Of a stretch of 64,000 nt of DNA, positions 1-11,241 are shown piece by piece. Both the position numbers and the translations under genes were made by a program. Where the stretch lies: NCBI GenBank assembly GCA_037178675.1, contig JAYMGJ010000377.1:1-64000 (forward strand). The letters are read 5' to 3'. The number at the start of each line of letters is the position of its first letter. Position 1 is the stretch's first letter. Source of the stretch: Scleroderma bovista. Taxonomy: Eukaryota > Basidiomycota > Agaricomycetes > Boletales > Sclerodermataceae. A model generated the notes under the pieces. The model made no database searches. It saw only the letters and a list, made by a program, of their open reading frames with translations, and was not told the DNA's origin.

Positions 1-261
1 ATTCAGGCTCGCATCCCACCCGCTTTGGCTTGCATGCACAACATTATCCGTACATGGGACCCGGTAGAGCTGGAAGAGGTTGAGGCCGGAGCTATTCCAT
101 CGCTGCAGACCTCTGAAGGCATGTCTGGCTTGATCGCTGATGGTGTCCCCACTAACGCAGATCGTGAGTGGATGTCTGCAAAGCGGGACAGGATTGCCCA
201 AGATATGTGGGCCAGTTACACTGCAGAACGCACGCGGAGGGGTGATCCAGTCGCACTTTAA
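1..261 (+). CDS. C-terminal end of a PIF/Harbinger-like DDE transposase (cut by window edge)
   Basis: The frame is open from base 1 and ends at a stop at 259-261. It begins with a segment containing RIPPALACMHNIIRTWDP, the conserved closing helix of basidiomycete Harbinger-like (DDE_Tnp_4) transposases, followed by an acidic, arginine-rich tail. The catalytic DDE residues would lie upstream, outside the window, so activity cannot be judged. The Myb/SANT-like gene at 384-1884 points towards it on the other strand, with about 120 bp between the stops. That is the two-gene convergent layout expected of an autonomous Harbinger-type element. The match is from memory of the family, and the element end is not visible. 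Confidence 0.72.
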   Translation: MQARIPPALACMHNIIRTWDPVELEEVEAGAIPSLQTSEGMSGLIADGVPTNADREWMSAKRDRIAQDMWASYTAERTRRGDPVAL

Positions 262-383
262 CTAGTTGATACATACTCTCGCATACCAGTAGGAATTCAC
301 GCATCACTCGAATAAAGAGAGATGATGACACCCGATGCAAAGACAATACAATAGCATGAAAGAACTACAAATGTGATGTGTAA

Positions 384-1884
384 CTAAGTTTCCCGTATCT
401 CTTTGAGCCGCAACTCAATCCATGCCTTGCGACCAGCAGCGAAACGGACGGGATCCTTTGTGAGCGAAAGATATGTATCAGCAAAAATGACATTGTCAGT
501 GAGAAGATCCAAGAAACGAGCCAACTCATCAGGTGAGACGAGGGCCATATCAAGCTCGAGGAATTGCTCCCTTGCCTTCCGGGATAGCGGATGAGTTGGA
601 ATGCGTGCCATGGCTGAGGGGCTAGTAGCTACAGATCCCTCCGAGACGGTGCTCTTTTCACCCTTCCAAGTCTCCCTAAACTCGGCTTGGATACCTTCCA
701 ACCGGTGCTCCAAACGCCCTATCACCTCACTATTCCCAGCACGTCGCTTTCGAGCCGATGATGAATTGGAGACCCTGGATCCAGCCAAGGAACTTGATAT
801 AATCGAAGAGCCATCACCGTCTGCCTTCCGCTTCTGAGAGCGCTCGATACGAGCTGAGACACTAGATGACGGTTTGATTGAGCTAATATTTGAACCATTA
901 AACGAAGAGGGTGCGGTCGGAGGAGTGAAGCTTGTTGGCGTGGCAGGAATTCCAGCAGATTGGTCGGAAGGCCAACTGAAGGCAGTCTGGGTGTTGGTTG
1001 GAACAGTGCACGGCGCGGAAGGTGCGAGAGGGGGAGATGAATCCACTGGTACATGGTTGGAAGGCCAACTGAAGGCAGTCTGGGTGTTGGTTGGAACAGT
1101 GCACGACGCGGAAGGTGCGAGAGGGGGAGATGAATCCACTGGTACATGTTGAGGGGCATACATCTCCATGTCGTTAGCAGTGCATGGAGCGACAGAGAGT
1201 CCCCCCACGGTGCTATTACTACCTTCGTCATGCGAACTGCTACCGGTGGAAATGCCATCAGTAGTAGAACGCGGAGCACTGAGGCTTAACGCAGAGAAAC
1301 GATTTAAGCCCTTGCCCTTAGAGGGCATGAGCGGCTTCATTTTATCATAGTGTACCCAGCCTTTTGTTTTGAAAGTAGTTGCATCCTTGTGTATCTGTCA
1401 ACATTACCGTTAGCCTAGATCAGCGTCCTTCTTATGGTGATGTACCTTGACGTATCCATCCCACACAGCCTTGTTCTCCAGACCGATATTGGCCCCTAAT
1501 TCAAGCGAATATGCGAACCCGGACGTATTCACAATGTGATCAACGACTTCGAACATCTTTCTCAGCTGCCATAGGCAATATCAGTTGATTATTCCATTAG
1601 TATTTAGGTCAAAAATTACTCACCCTTTTGTACTTGTCCTTACATCCTTTGGGAGTCTTGGGTCCTCCTTTGCTGGGGTTGGCAAGAGCAGCAGCAACCC
1701 CATTCCAAAAAGGTGCCCGGAAATTCATGCCCTGGCCAGCCGATGCCTTGTGAGAAATAGCCAGATCAAGGAGAGTATCAATGTCTGCATCTGACCATGA
1801 TGCCGATCCCGATGGCGGCATGGCTGCTTGGTGAGAAGTAGATGTACCCTTGGTGGGTGAGCGTGATGACTTCTTGGAGGGCAT
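384..1884 (-). CDS. Myb/SANT-like DNA-binding protein, second gene of a Harbinger-like element
   Basis: Three exons splice cleanly. Exon 1 starts at ATG 1884 (MPSKKSS) and encodes a trihelix/Myb-like start with WSDADIDTLLDLAISHK and KGCKDKYKR. Exon 2 (about 1566-1450) holds LRKMFEVVDHIVNTSGFAY and VWDGYVK. Exon 3 encodes IHKDATTFKTKGWVHYDKM, then a long Ser/Pro/Thr-rich linker and a C-terminal helical domain ending ELRLKEIRET. This order, Myb-like head followed by the W..Y/H..KGWVHYDKM signature, is typical of the DNA-binding partner encoded by PIF/Harbinger elements, which helps the transposase enter the nucleus and bind DNA. No frameshift or internal stop was found. Total length is about 460 residues. 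A longer upstream Met exists in frame but lies before the natural MPSKK start. The linker carries a 31-residue tandem duplication (971-1156). Confidence 0.78.
971..1156. repeat. Two tandem 93-bp units inside the Myb-like gene
   Basis: The block beginning GCCAACTGAAGGCAGTCTGG at 971 recurs at 1064 with only about one or two differences per unit. The period of 93 bp is 31 codons, so the frame of the minus-strand gene is kept. It doubles a Pro/Ser/Thr-rich linker segment containing HVPVDSSPPLAPSA. The near identity implies a recent slippage or unequal-exchange event. Confidence 0.9.
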
Positions 1885-2752
1885 GACAGAAAGAGAGAGC
1901 AAGAGAGCGACGTGTGAGCCACACTGCGGTGTTGATACTACTAACCCCGCCTCCAACACGGCATCTCGGCCAGAGCCTGAACTCCGCTGGAATGTTGCAG
2001 CTTATGTCAACAGTCCTTGTGGATTTTTTTGTGGGTCTTTTTACCTAGATTTATCATGGGACTTTCCTCCCGAACTAGCTCTTAGGGACATTCAGGAACA
2101 CGTCAGTATATGCCCAGCAGACCCAAAAGCAGTAGACATACATTACTGGAAGGCCAAAGTAGCATGCAGAAGGTACTCGGTTCAATTACAAGATCCAAGC
2201 CGGGTAGAACATGAATAGTAGGTCTGGTGGGATAACGGAAGTGAACATTTTCCAAGCGGATCTGACCCTGGGCACTTATCCCTGCAAAAGTCTTCCGCGT
2301 CAGTAGAATCTTCTTCGATCTCTGGGACAGTGTCGGATAATTTTATCATAGATGCAGCTGAATTGCGAGCTGCTGCCATATCAGGAACGAATAAGAACAA
2401 ACCACCAGTTTGCATTGCTCCGAAAGTCATAGCCTAGAGCAAATTATAATCAAGATCAGTCATTGGGTGGACATGATACAAACCGTGAGAGAAATAAAGG
2501 AAGTGGTGGCTACTTCCAACCTGGAGACAAGTGTGGAGCCATACCAGAAGAAGAGAGAATTGACCAGAAAGTCGTGGACTGAGAAATGGCGAAAATTATT
2601 AGTCCAGAGGGAGGTCTTGAAGAAGCTCATCCAAACTGTTCGAGTATGTATAGCCTTGCCTCCCACACCTTCCAATAACTTGCACGTTGCGTTATCATGT
2701 CAATGACGTCTATTTCTCACTTACTATGCAGGTATACATGCATGAATGAAGA
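1885..2752. other. Region with no supported gene
   Basis: Open frames of up to 80-120 codons exist on both strands (for example 2182-2430 minus and 1850-2218 plus). None shows a recognisable motif, signal sequence or convincing intron structure. The right end of the first Harbinger-like element probably falls here, but no terminal inverted repeat could be recognised because the left end is outside the window. Confidence 0.5.
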
Positions 2753-3639
2753 CTACAGTGCACTGCGGAACGGCACGAGTTTCCGCACGGCCTTCGCAGT
2801 GTTCCCCTTTTCTTCTTTCATGGTTGGAAACATGGACTTCCACTGCGGCGATTCAGTTGTCTCTGAATGCCAGCGTCCTCAAACCAACCGTAACAGTTCA
2901 AGGTCAACAGTGCACTTACGTTGACATTCGAAAACTACGGTTTCGCTCGTGGTAACGTATCCGCCCGCTTGCTGGATCCGAGCGAGGGCGATTGGCACCT
3001 CCTCGCGGTTGCAGCTCGATACTCCATCCGCAAGTACGTGTACACCATAATTTTGTTCCAGAAGGTCAAGTGCGGTTTGTAAGATACAGACATGAGACTG
3101 GCATGCGTACTCAGTGTTCTAGGACGAGAGCTTGTAAGTGAGATCTAGTGCCACTAACCTCTATGCCGAACAAGACCACTGAGTCGATATTGCGACGGTT
3201 GTTGAGCAGGTCCTTAACGCACGGCATCATGGAGAAGGTAAACTTCTGGACTGTCCCCAGATGCAGGTCGCCACGCGCCGCGAGATCAATTTCGTGTGCA
3301 GTTGACCCGATAGCTGCAAAGTGCGGTGAATGGATGCGATTGCCATACTAGGGTCGATCGCAGCTACGTACCCTCGGGGTTGTGCTCGGTTACGACGACT
3401 GGAATATTCATACGTTCTGTGGTGATCCTAATGACAAGGGCAAGCTCACCTTTGCCACTTTGAGGATCTTGTTGATGGTCAAGACGAGCTCATCAAAGCC
3501 ATAGATGGTTGACCCTGGATAGTGGACACGGATGAGACATTATGAAGAGGAAGGGGGAATCTAGCTCACTGGAACGTTCTTGGATGTCGCAGAGGAAGAA
3601 CACCGTTCGTTCTGGTACAAGTCTTGCGATCTGACGCAT
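2753..3639 (-). pseudogene. Isochorismatase-family hydrolase, degenerate copy of 20760-21714
   Basis: Read on the minus strand, this locus parallels the intact gene at 20760-21714 exon by exon. It keeps the pattern VFFLCDIQERS, a DELVLTINK segment, FTFSMMPCVK, the nucleophile region SHVCILQTALDLL and LVPFRSAL before the stop, so the Asp, Lys and Cys of the cysteine-hydrolase triad are still present. Relative to the intact copy it lacks 16 bp at the start of the exon that follows the second conserved intron (about 3411-3419). No splice choice I tried restores the frame there. The intron before the second exon has lost its AG acceptor, and exon 1 is not recognisable. It is best read as an old partial gene duplication that has become a pseudogene. 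Expression as a truncated product cannot be excluded. Confidence 0.75.
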
Positions 3640-4419
3640 GGCATGAGGACGGTGAACAAGACTAGAGTTGATAAGATGGCACGAAGAGAAACCTTACATG
3701 AGTCTCCAACTACTTATGCCACCGACTCCCGAGGTAATCGGAGCAGCCCAAGACCATTGAAATGTCGGTTGGTTAATAAATGACCGATACCAACTGAAAC
3801 ACCGTTGTCCACGGCAGGTACCTATATCACGCATCCAATCAGGCCATATTGACGAACATGTTACGTACCATAGATAGTCAAAAACCCACCCGGCCCAGAT
3901 AGCCCAACGACTTTTTTAGTAAACTAATACCCTTGCAAGTACTATGCATAGTTTAGACCTAGTACCATATATACTACAATAATGATAATCAACTACACCG
4001 AAAGTCAGAGCCACCACTGCTAACCCTTTGTCACACTCGGTCAGCATCACGTGATATGCGTCGAAACTGTTTGAGAGCACTTGTCTTATCTACTGTAGTA
4101 ATGTCTCTGTCTCTCCGTCTCTGTCTCCATTGTTTTTTTTTTTTTCTTTCGTCTACTCTCTTCTCTGTTCTTTGTTACTATTAGTGCCGGCGAGGTCTTG
4201 TTTGGCCTGAGCTTTGTACGCGTAGTCAGCTGTATTTTTATTTCATTTCATTTCTACCTTAAGACCTGACTGCATAATTTGCGAACCTTGGTCGATTGTG
4301 TGGAAAAGCAGGCGTTGAAAACCAAGGGATGCATCTTTATTCCTAGACGCTACAAACAATGAAGCACAAAGTCGTGCAGCATCTATGTGTGTCATATCCA
4401 TACTTTTCCAGTCGCAACT
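3640..4419. other. Intergenic stretch with a poly-T run
   Basis: No coding gene is supported. A run of about 14 T lies near 4132-4146, followed by pyrimidine-rich sequence. The first about 70 bases continue the weak similarity to the intron and exon 1 region of the intact isochorismatase gene. Confidence 0.45.
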
Positions 4420-5620
4420 CTGGTCTAACCATGGCCCGCCTGACCTCTCCTTAGGCATAGATGCAACTCCGGATCTAGTCCGGCCATCTCCAGCCCTATA
4501 GCTGCACTCCAGCTCAACTCCGGTCACTACGTCCATCTCCGCCTCAGGACTAACCCCTGTCTTCCTACAGACAGATCCACGGTCTAACTCCTCCATGTCG
4601 GACCTGTACCTACCACTAGTCGCTACTCCAGTTTCAGTCCGGCCACTCCCTTAGCTTTGTCTGCGACGTAGCCCAACTCCGGCTGGTACATCCAACTCTG
4701 GCTCTGTTCTGCTCCTGTTCTGCTCCGCTTCCCCTGATAGGTCCACCAATGGCCTTGGACATTTCCATGTCCAACTCCGGACCTTCCTCTGGCTACTCTG
4801 CCCTCCCTCCGCTCTTGCACTTCCTCCGGTCGTGCACTTCCTCTGGTCCCGCTTCCTCCGGTTCCACTTCCTCTGGTTCCACTTCCTCCGGTCCTGGACA
4901 TCGCTCCGGACTTAACATTAGTTAAGTCCACCTCTGACCCTTACCTGTCCTCTTCCGACCTAGTTCCCTTGTCCCTGCTTTTCCTCCGTCGTCCCTGTAA
5001 CTCTAGTTCCCTGTGTCTGCTTCCGCTCCGGTTTATTTTCCTGTCCCTGCTTTATTTTCTTGTACCTGGTTTATTTTCCTGTCTGCTTCTGCTCCATCCC
5101 TTGTCCCGACTAAGGTGTTTACTTGTCACCATATGTACTCACCCTAGTTCTCATTACTATATAAACTACCGTACTCCGGCCTAGTAGATCCTTAGATCAA
5201 ATCTTGACTAAGATACTCCCCACTCTGTACTACCCACCATGCTCTCCTAATCCCATCTTGTTCTCCTGAACTCCGGCCAACTCCGGCTTCCGTCCCATCT
5301 CGTCCCCTTGGTCCTATGTCTGATCCTAGCAAGTCTCCTACTTGCACGAGGGCAAAAGCCACCTCTGTCCCAGACTCGACGCTAGACCTCTCAGGACTTA
5401 TCCCACCTCTGGGATGTCCTTCGCTCTGGACAAGCTGCGCTCAACTCCGGACCACTTTCCCACGGTCCGGACTTACTCCGCAAAAACCTGGACTTACTCC
5501 CTGTGCTTCTCTAGTGCCCGGACTTCGTTCGTTTGACCCGGACTTGACTCTCCGCACTAACTAGCACCTACTAGTGTCTGGACTTACCTCCTCATTAGTT
5601 CCCTGCACCTCTGGACCTCC
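4420..5620. repeat. Degenerate field of ACTCCGG / GTCCGGACTTA motifs
   Basis: The plus strand is strongly pyrimidine-rich. The words ACTCCGG, TCCTCCGG, CTCCGGNC and TCCGGACTTA recur many times, for example near 4465, 4512, 4634, 4672, 4768, 4825-4895, 5174, 5270-5285, 5440 and 5470-5490. Between 4800 and 4900 a short unit close to CACTTCCTCYGGTYC is repeated four or five times in near tandem. Open frames here are simply translations of the repeat, so no gene is called. It resembles a decayed minisatellite or the internal repeat of an unrecognised element. No terminal repeats were found. Confidence 0.6.
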
Positions 5621-5856
5621 TAGTAAGATCGCTGAGGAGAACCGGTTTTGACAATGTGTTACATAACTTGTCTGTGTTCGAGGACCTGATACTAATCATT
5701 AGTGGTACTCAAAGTTAACTCAGAGTGCCTAAACCCTGCCTAAACCCTAGCTTGAAAACATAGACTTTAGCGACAATTCAATCTCCGAACTCTCATCCGA
5801 ATGTGGAGTTTACAGTAGATATTTCAAAGTAAGGTAGCCTATTATATTGCAGATAG

Positions 5857-7426
5857 ATGTACATATCACGCTTCAACATCAACCATCATCTCATGCCTCA
5901 GACGTCACTTCGAAGGGAGTACCTTGAACTCTTGGATGGTGCTGCACTAGCTGTAGCGCAAGTAATGTATGAAAATGCTTTGTTAACAGACACGGAGAGT
6001 GACAACTCACAATCTGATTCCTGGACTGATCTATCTGGATCTCTGAGCCCGATGCTCATCTCCCCACCCTCCCCACTTTCCCCCATCTTCGGATCTGAAA
6101 TGAGTTTTGATACACAGTTGAGCACCGGGGATGCCGACTTACTCAGAAACAAACTCCTTGAGGCGATTCAAAATCTGCACGATGAAGTTGTAACGACGTG
6201 AGTACTTGAGATGCCATCTGAACCAATGCCCCATGCACCCCAGCTTCACGTCCTCCCCATCTATGCCAGATCACGGCCAAAAAAGTTCCAGCAAAAATTG
6301 CGTGTTGACCCACAAATATTCAATGACATTTTAGATCGCATCACTGACAATCCTGTGTTTCATAATCAGTCAAACAACAAACAGTTACCCGTTGACCAGC
6401 AACTTGCAATTTTTCTCAACCATATTGGCCACTATGGAAATGGTGTCACCCCGGATGACATTGCTTTGTGGGGAGGTGTCAGCATCAGAATGGTCTTCAA
6501 CTGTACGCACCAAGTGATGGTTGCCATCCTTTCGTTGCATGACAAGTTCATCTATATTCCATCGGCACAATCCAATCAGATGAGGCAAGCACGAACGTAT
6601 GCAGAGGCACGCACCTGTTCTGCATGGAGGAATGGTGTATTTGCAGCAGATGGGACTGCAATTCCTTTGTTCGCGAAGCCTGGCCTGTTTGGGGAAATGT
6701 TCTTCAACCGCAAGTCTAATTATTCTCTAAATTGTCAGGTATGCACGATAAGCATCTACATGATGGAAGTACTCACACTTGTTAGCTTGTAATCATGCCG
6801 CATAATTTGATGATAGTTGATTATGCACTTGGGCAGCCAGGAAGCGTCCACGATTCATATGCCTTCCAGGGGACGCAAATGGTGGAAGATCCCACTGTGA
6901 TCCCACGATCCCACTGGATATGGGCAGATACGGCATACCCATCGGAGAAGTGGTGTGTAGTGCCGTTCAAGAAGCCAAGGGGGGGAAACCTAACAAGGCA
7001 GCAGAACACATATAACAGATATGTGTCCAAGGTACGCACCAAAGTGAATGCATCATTACTAGGTGGATGCAAGATTCTGGATAGGTCCATGTTCGTGTTG
7101 AACATGCCTTCGCAGCACTAAAGGGCCGGTTTCAATCCCTTCGGGAACTCCACCTGTGAATGCAAAGCGAGGAGGACTTATGGGTCGCAGTGTATTGGAT
7201 TGAGTGTTGTTTGGTTTTGCACAACATGATTATTGTGTTTGAGGGGAATCGCCGGGCGCAAGGTGAGCAGGTAGGATCACTAAGATGGGCAAGAGAAGAG
7301 GTGGCAGTGTATGGTGACAATCCTGATCCCACCGTCGGCCTGGAACAACCTAGGGGAACAGAGGGTCAGCAGTTTCGGAGCTACTTGATGGAGAAACTAT
7401 TTGATCAGCGTGCTATCCGATTCTAA
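5857..7426 (+). pseudogene. PIF/Harbinger-like DDE transposase, interrupted by in-frame TGA
   Basis: The translation carries the core of basidiomycete Harbinger-like transposases. It has VDQQLAIFLNHIGHYGNG (helix-turn-helix region), the first catalytic Asp in VFAADGTAIPLF, LGQPGSVHDSYAF, WIWADTAYPSE with the next Asp, and the catalytic Glu in VRVEHAFAALKGRF. It ends with the closing segment AVYWIECCLVLHNMII. Two introns are clear, 6739-6785 and 7032-7084. A TGA at 7157-7159 interrupts the frame just before the C-terminal helix, where relatives have a polar residue. Another TGA at 6199-6201 separates the acidic N-terminal part (5857-6198) from the rest. If neither is removed by splicing, the enzyme is truncated. 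It is a different subfamily from the transposase at the left edge. Confidence 0.8.
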
Positions 7427-7599
7427 CAACCGAACACAGCGATAACATTTGGCTATCTGTTAGAAGTACAGAAATGGTAAAATCACAACATGGAGCGGGA
7501 TGAAAACAAACAAACAAGTCATGGTGTGCTGTGATGAAACAAGTGCATCAAGAGAAATGTGCATTCGACGGGAGATCAAAAGATACAACCAGCATTTAT
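7427..7599. other. Short spacer between convergent element genes
   Basis: It separates the transposase stop from the coiled-coil fragment stop on the other strand. This is the same tail-to-tail layout as in the first element. No feature was seen. Confidence 0.4.
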
Positions 7600-7992
7600 T
7601 CAGGATGAAGGGCCCTCGCCAGGTTGGGATGTCATGAGCTGGGCCTGAGCCAGGAGGAGCTTGAGGTTGAGGAGCTCTCTCTCCTTATCAAGCGCCTCAA
7701 TATCTGCCTTGTGGATCTCCAAGTCGATCTGCTTGCTCTCCATGGTACGACGGTGGATTTTTTCAGCCTCAGCACGTTCATTCACAGTTTGGGTTTGAAG
7801 ATGCGCAATCTCCTTCTCCCACATATGGTACTGCATCTTGATCTGATACCATTCAGTTTTGAGCGCGGCTGACGTCAACTTTTGCTCCTGAGCACCTTGA
7901 CTGAACTCATCAAGACGGCCCCTGAGGTCCAATTTCATTTGCTCAAGAGAGTTCTTGCCCTTCGTTGAGGTTGATTGCGATGCAGATGAATG
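7600..7992 (-). pseudogene. C-terminal coiled-coil fragment of a Harbinger element partner protein
   Basis: The frame reads Ser-rich sequence, then KNSLEQMKLDLRGRLDEF and a long charged amphipathic helix rich in Glu, Lys, Gln and Leu (heptad-like, about 90 residues). It ends AQLMTSQPGEGPSS and a stop at 7600-7602. Such coiled-coil tails close the Myb-like partner proteins of Harbinger elements. The expected Myb/SANT head is absent upstream; instead a non-coding stretch with an inverted repeat (8042-8122) follows. It is therefore called a truncated second gene of the element at 5857-7426. The assignment rests on position, orientation and coiled-coil character, not on a family-specific motif. 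Confidence 0.5.
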
Positions 7993-8041
7993 TTTGTGGC
8001 CACCAGTTCATCAGCAAACCCACCCTCATGTGTCCAGACCT

Positions 8042-8122
8042 GGACAGTTCTGGGCAGAGCCCCAGGACCTCCAGAGTCCCCTAGCAAGGTACCCAACTGG
8101 CTAGGAGTGTCCAGAACTGTCC
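8042..8122. repeat. Inverted repeat, 12-bp perfect arms
   Basis: GGACAGTTCTGG at 8042-8053 is matched by its exact reverse complement CCAGAACTGTCC at 8111-8122. Outside the arms, the flanking sequences GTCCAGACCT and AGACTTGGACCA extend the symmetry imperfectly to about 24 bp. The 57-bp centre includes CCCCTAGCAAGG. It could be a miniature element or the scar of an insertion that removed the head of the neighbouring gene. No target-site duplication could be fixed. Confidence 0.6.
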
Positions 8123-8366
8123 CAGACTTGGACCAGAGCTTTAAGACACTGGAAAATCATAAGATGTTTGTGAGCAAGCCACACCAACAGATCTGTCCAT
8201 ATCTGTGAAGGTCTAGAGTAACTGTGTTTCAAGTTTGTGCCAGGCTAGTAGTTGGTATAGCAGAATCAGACAGCTTGACAGCAGCAAATGACATCAATTA
8301 CTAAAAGCGACAACAACAGAAAAAAACTACTGCAACGACGGATGAAGTACGATTAGATAAGCATGA

Positions 8367-11044
8367 TTAGTCAAGGTCCACATCAAAGTTTGTTGTTGCG
8401 GCCACGGCAGCGTCATTTTCCACCGTACCATTGCTATATCAATAGATCAGTAAAACAGAGTCATTCGATTTTATGTAATGACTCACCTCCCAATCCTTGC
8501 CCACTCAATTCGAAGTGACCTTGTCTTCACTGCATGTGTTGGGGAAGTGTCACATTTCTTCATGAGGCCGAGAATCTCCAAGTAGACAGGCGTGTACGTG
8601 GCAACTCTGAATGTAACTTCGCCCTGCGAAGTTGCCATTTCATCGAGTACGACCTTCAGCTTAAGTTTAGTTAGTACATGTCCGCAACAAAATGTGAAGT
8701 AAAACCAAAAGTACTGCCGTGGCAGAAATGGCAACCGTAACTCTTGGGACCTCCACTGCAAAGACCTCAGGAAATAGCTGCCCGACAGAGGAAGTACCAC
8801 TATAAAAGAAATCTATAATCAGTCCCGAGAGTGCAGGATGTGCCAAGTTGTTGGTATGTCCCTGAAAGCAGATCAGACACGGGTAAATGAGCACGTACTA
8901 TGTGACTTACCTGTTCGTCTATGCCGTCCCTCAAAAATGCTCCGCGGTCTCCCAATAGGTCCTTCGCAATGGCAGTATTCACTTCTCAGCGGTTGTTTGG
9001 GTCCCACTTGTAGCGTTGAGTCACGTACATGCGAGCTTTCTTCCTCAATGATGAACGCCAATTTCCGAGATCCTCCCAGAGCTGCAGAGCCTCATGTAAG
9101 CCATATATGTTAGACGAAGGTTTCACTTACCAGTTTGCATATATCATTAGAATGTTGAGGCCACCAACCTGGGAAAGGGTAACATTAGCTGGAATATTGG
9201 GTGCATGATACCATACCATCTGCAACAAACAAGCCCTGAGACTGTCTTTCACTGATCGCTTCTTCGACATACTCTGCAGCCTTGACGTTGAACTGTGCAC
9301 GAAGAGGGAAGGCATTAATAGATGAAGCATCGCAATGAGAAAACTGCTTTGCCCGTTCGAGTACGTCCCGAACTGCCGGCTCGTAAAATTGAATCTGCGA
9401 GGGCTCTGAGCGTTCCATGCGCTCCACCGGAGGACCTGCGCGAGGTTGAGTTGACTGGTTTGATACCTCCTTTTGGTCGTCAGCACGAGCTTGTGGGAGG
9501 GAAACTGAAGAGGCCGTCAGCTCCGGGTCTTCTTGCACATCGGGCATATTGGTATTTGTGGTCTTGTGAGACCGTGGTGGGATGGAAGATTGTTGTTGTC
9601 GGATAGTTTTCAATTGCGAAGTATTGGGGAGACGAGGAGTGCGGTTTCGTTGGCGATGCGCAACCACGACGTCTTCAGCAACGCGAGTATCTTCTACATG
9701 TGTGCTTGTCAGCTGATTGATTCTTGAGTAAAGTACGAATCTTACCAGCACGAGTGGCCGGACGGTCCCGATTCAAGTCTGTCCAAAGGTTTAGTGAAAT
9801 CGGCAAGCGATGGCCATGATTGTATACCTTGAACGGGAGTGACATAGACTGCCGTGGGTTGAGAACCTTTTAGATGACATTAATCAGAAGTGCACACGAG
9901 CATTCAAACTAAATACCTCGGATGACAGCCTCTGCAAACCTCTCATCGTCACTCGGTGATGTCTCGTCGATGTATTGTCCTTCGTCTGCATATTCTCTGG
10001 GTTGAGCACCAATTCCGCCACGATCTGGACTTGGGACTGCTAAAAGTGTGTGACCGCGACGAAGTTGGTGCCCGTCCAACGAGGAGTAAAACGATGCTGT
10101 GCGCCGCAGGCCAGGAGGGCGAGGAGGAGAAGTCGGCCCATCTAATTCATCACGCTGGAAGGACAGTGGGATAACTGATATTTGAGATAATAAATCAGTG
10201 CGCGAATTCAAAACGATATAAGCTGACCTTCGGGTGGGTCAACGGGAAGATCAGGAGAGAGCGAGGTTGTCGTTCCAGACGACACTCGAGAGATTCGAGC
10301 AGGAGCCTCGGAGCCGGACTGCGATGCTGATGCCAACCTTTTGAGGTGGGATGAGAGGCCATAGGCGCGGGGTTGTTGGCCAATGTCTGGATCTCCTTGG
10401 GATGAGGGGCAGACAGAGGCTGCACGAGAAGTTGGGGCGGTGGAAGGACGGGAAGCATTGCTGAAAGTAGTACTGACACAAGATGAAGATAACTGAGAGT
10501 CTGCGCTACCGCAACTCGATTCGACCTGGCCTCTGGAAACTTGGCCAGTGCCTGGCAGCCTAAAACCGAACTGTTGACCCGGAGCTGCCAAACTGAAGGT
10601 CGGTTGGGCAGAAAGTGCGACTTGTGAGGCGGTAGCACTGGGGGGAACACGGCGAAGTCTTGGTTGGGGTCTTCCAGAGTGTCGGTTTTCTATGGTCTGA
10701 GAGCCAAACTCCTGGTCTAAATGAGAAGGGGCCATAGGATTTACCTCTTCTCCCTGGGTTGCAGAATCGAGATCCGTGAGTCGTCTAGGCCGCCGCGAAG
10801 CACTGGTCTGCGCTCGCTCAATGCTCCTCATCTGTGCGATTTGACCTCCGGTACCTTTTCCACAGCGTGAAGACCGCCTGACCGCAACATTTCCTTCTTC
10901 AACTAGATGGTTGAATGAGTGGAGAGATATTCAACAAGTAGAGTACTTAGTACCAGGAGTGACTTCTGCCCTCTGTCGCTTCGAGTGATCAACGACATCG
11001 ACCACATTACTTTCTTCGTTGGGGAGTGTGCGTTTCTGGGGCAT
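8367..11044 (-). pseudogene. DUF6532-domain protein with one in-frame TGA
   Basis: A multi-exon minus-strand gene starts at ATG 11044 (MPQKRTLPNEES) and ends with DVDLD and TAA at 8367-8369. The first half is a disordered Ser/Pro/Arg-rich region. The second half is the DUF6532 domain common in Agaricomycetes: VRDVLERAKQFSHCD, FNVKAAEYVEEAI, a WEDLGNWRSSLRKKAR exon, TAIAKDLLGDRGAFLRDGID, GHTNNLAHPALSGLIIDFFY, PRVTVAISATA, GEVTFRVATYTPVYLE and SLRIEWARIG. Introns between these blocks have good GT-AG ends. A TGA lies at 8986-8988 between the codons for NNR and EVNTAIAKD, where relatives carry Arg. It would remove the last roughly 40% of the domain. The function of DUF6532 is unknown; the family is often multicopy and close to transposons. 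It could be functional only if the TGA is a sequencing error or is read through. Confidence 0.72.
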
Positions 11045-11241
11045 GGCTTCAAACGGAAAGGGCACGGGTGATGAGGTCTCTGTGGGTCACCAGCAAATTT
11101 TGTACTTCGGACTTCGCTTGCAGAACGAGTACATACATCTCAAAACAGCTACAGCCGATAGCTAATACTACGAGTAAAAAAACTGCAAGGTCACATGTGC
11201 ATCATTACTACAATTCGTAAACGAGGAAGACCGCGTGCACA

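Noticed and set aside
8667..9061. Separate short minus-strand proteins here
   Set aside because: They are exons and shadow frames of the DUF6532 gene; splicing joins them to one domain.
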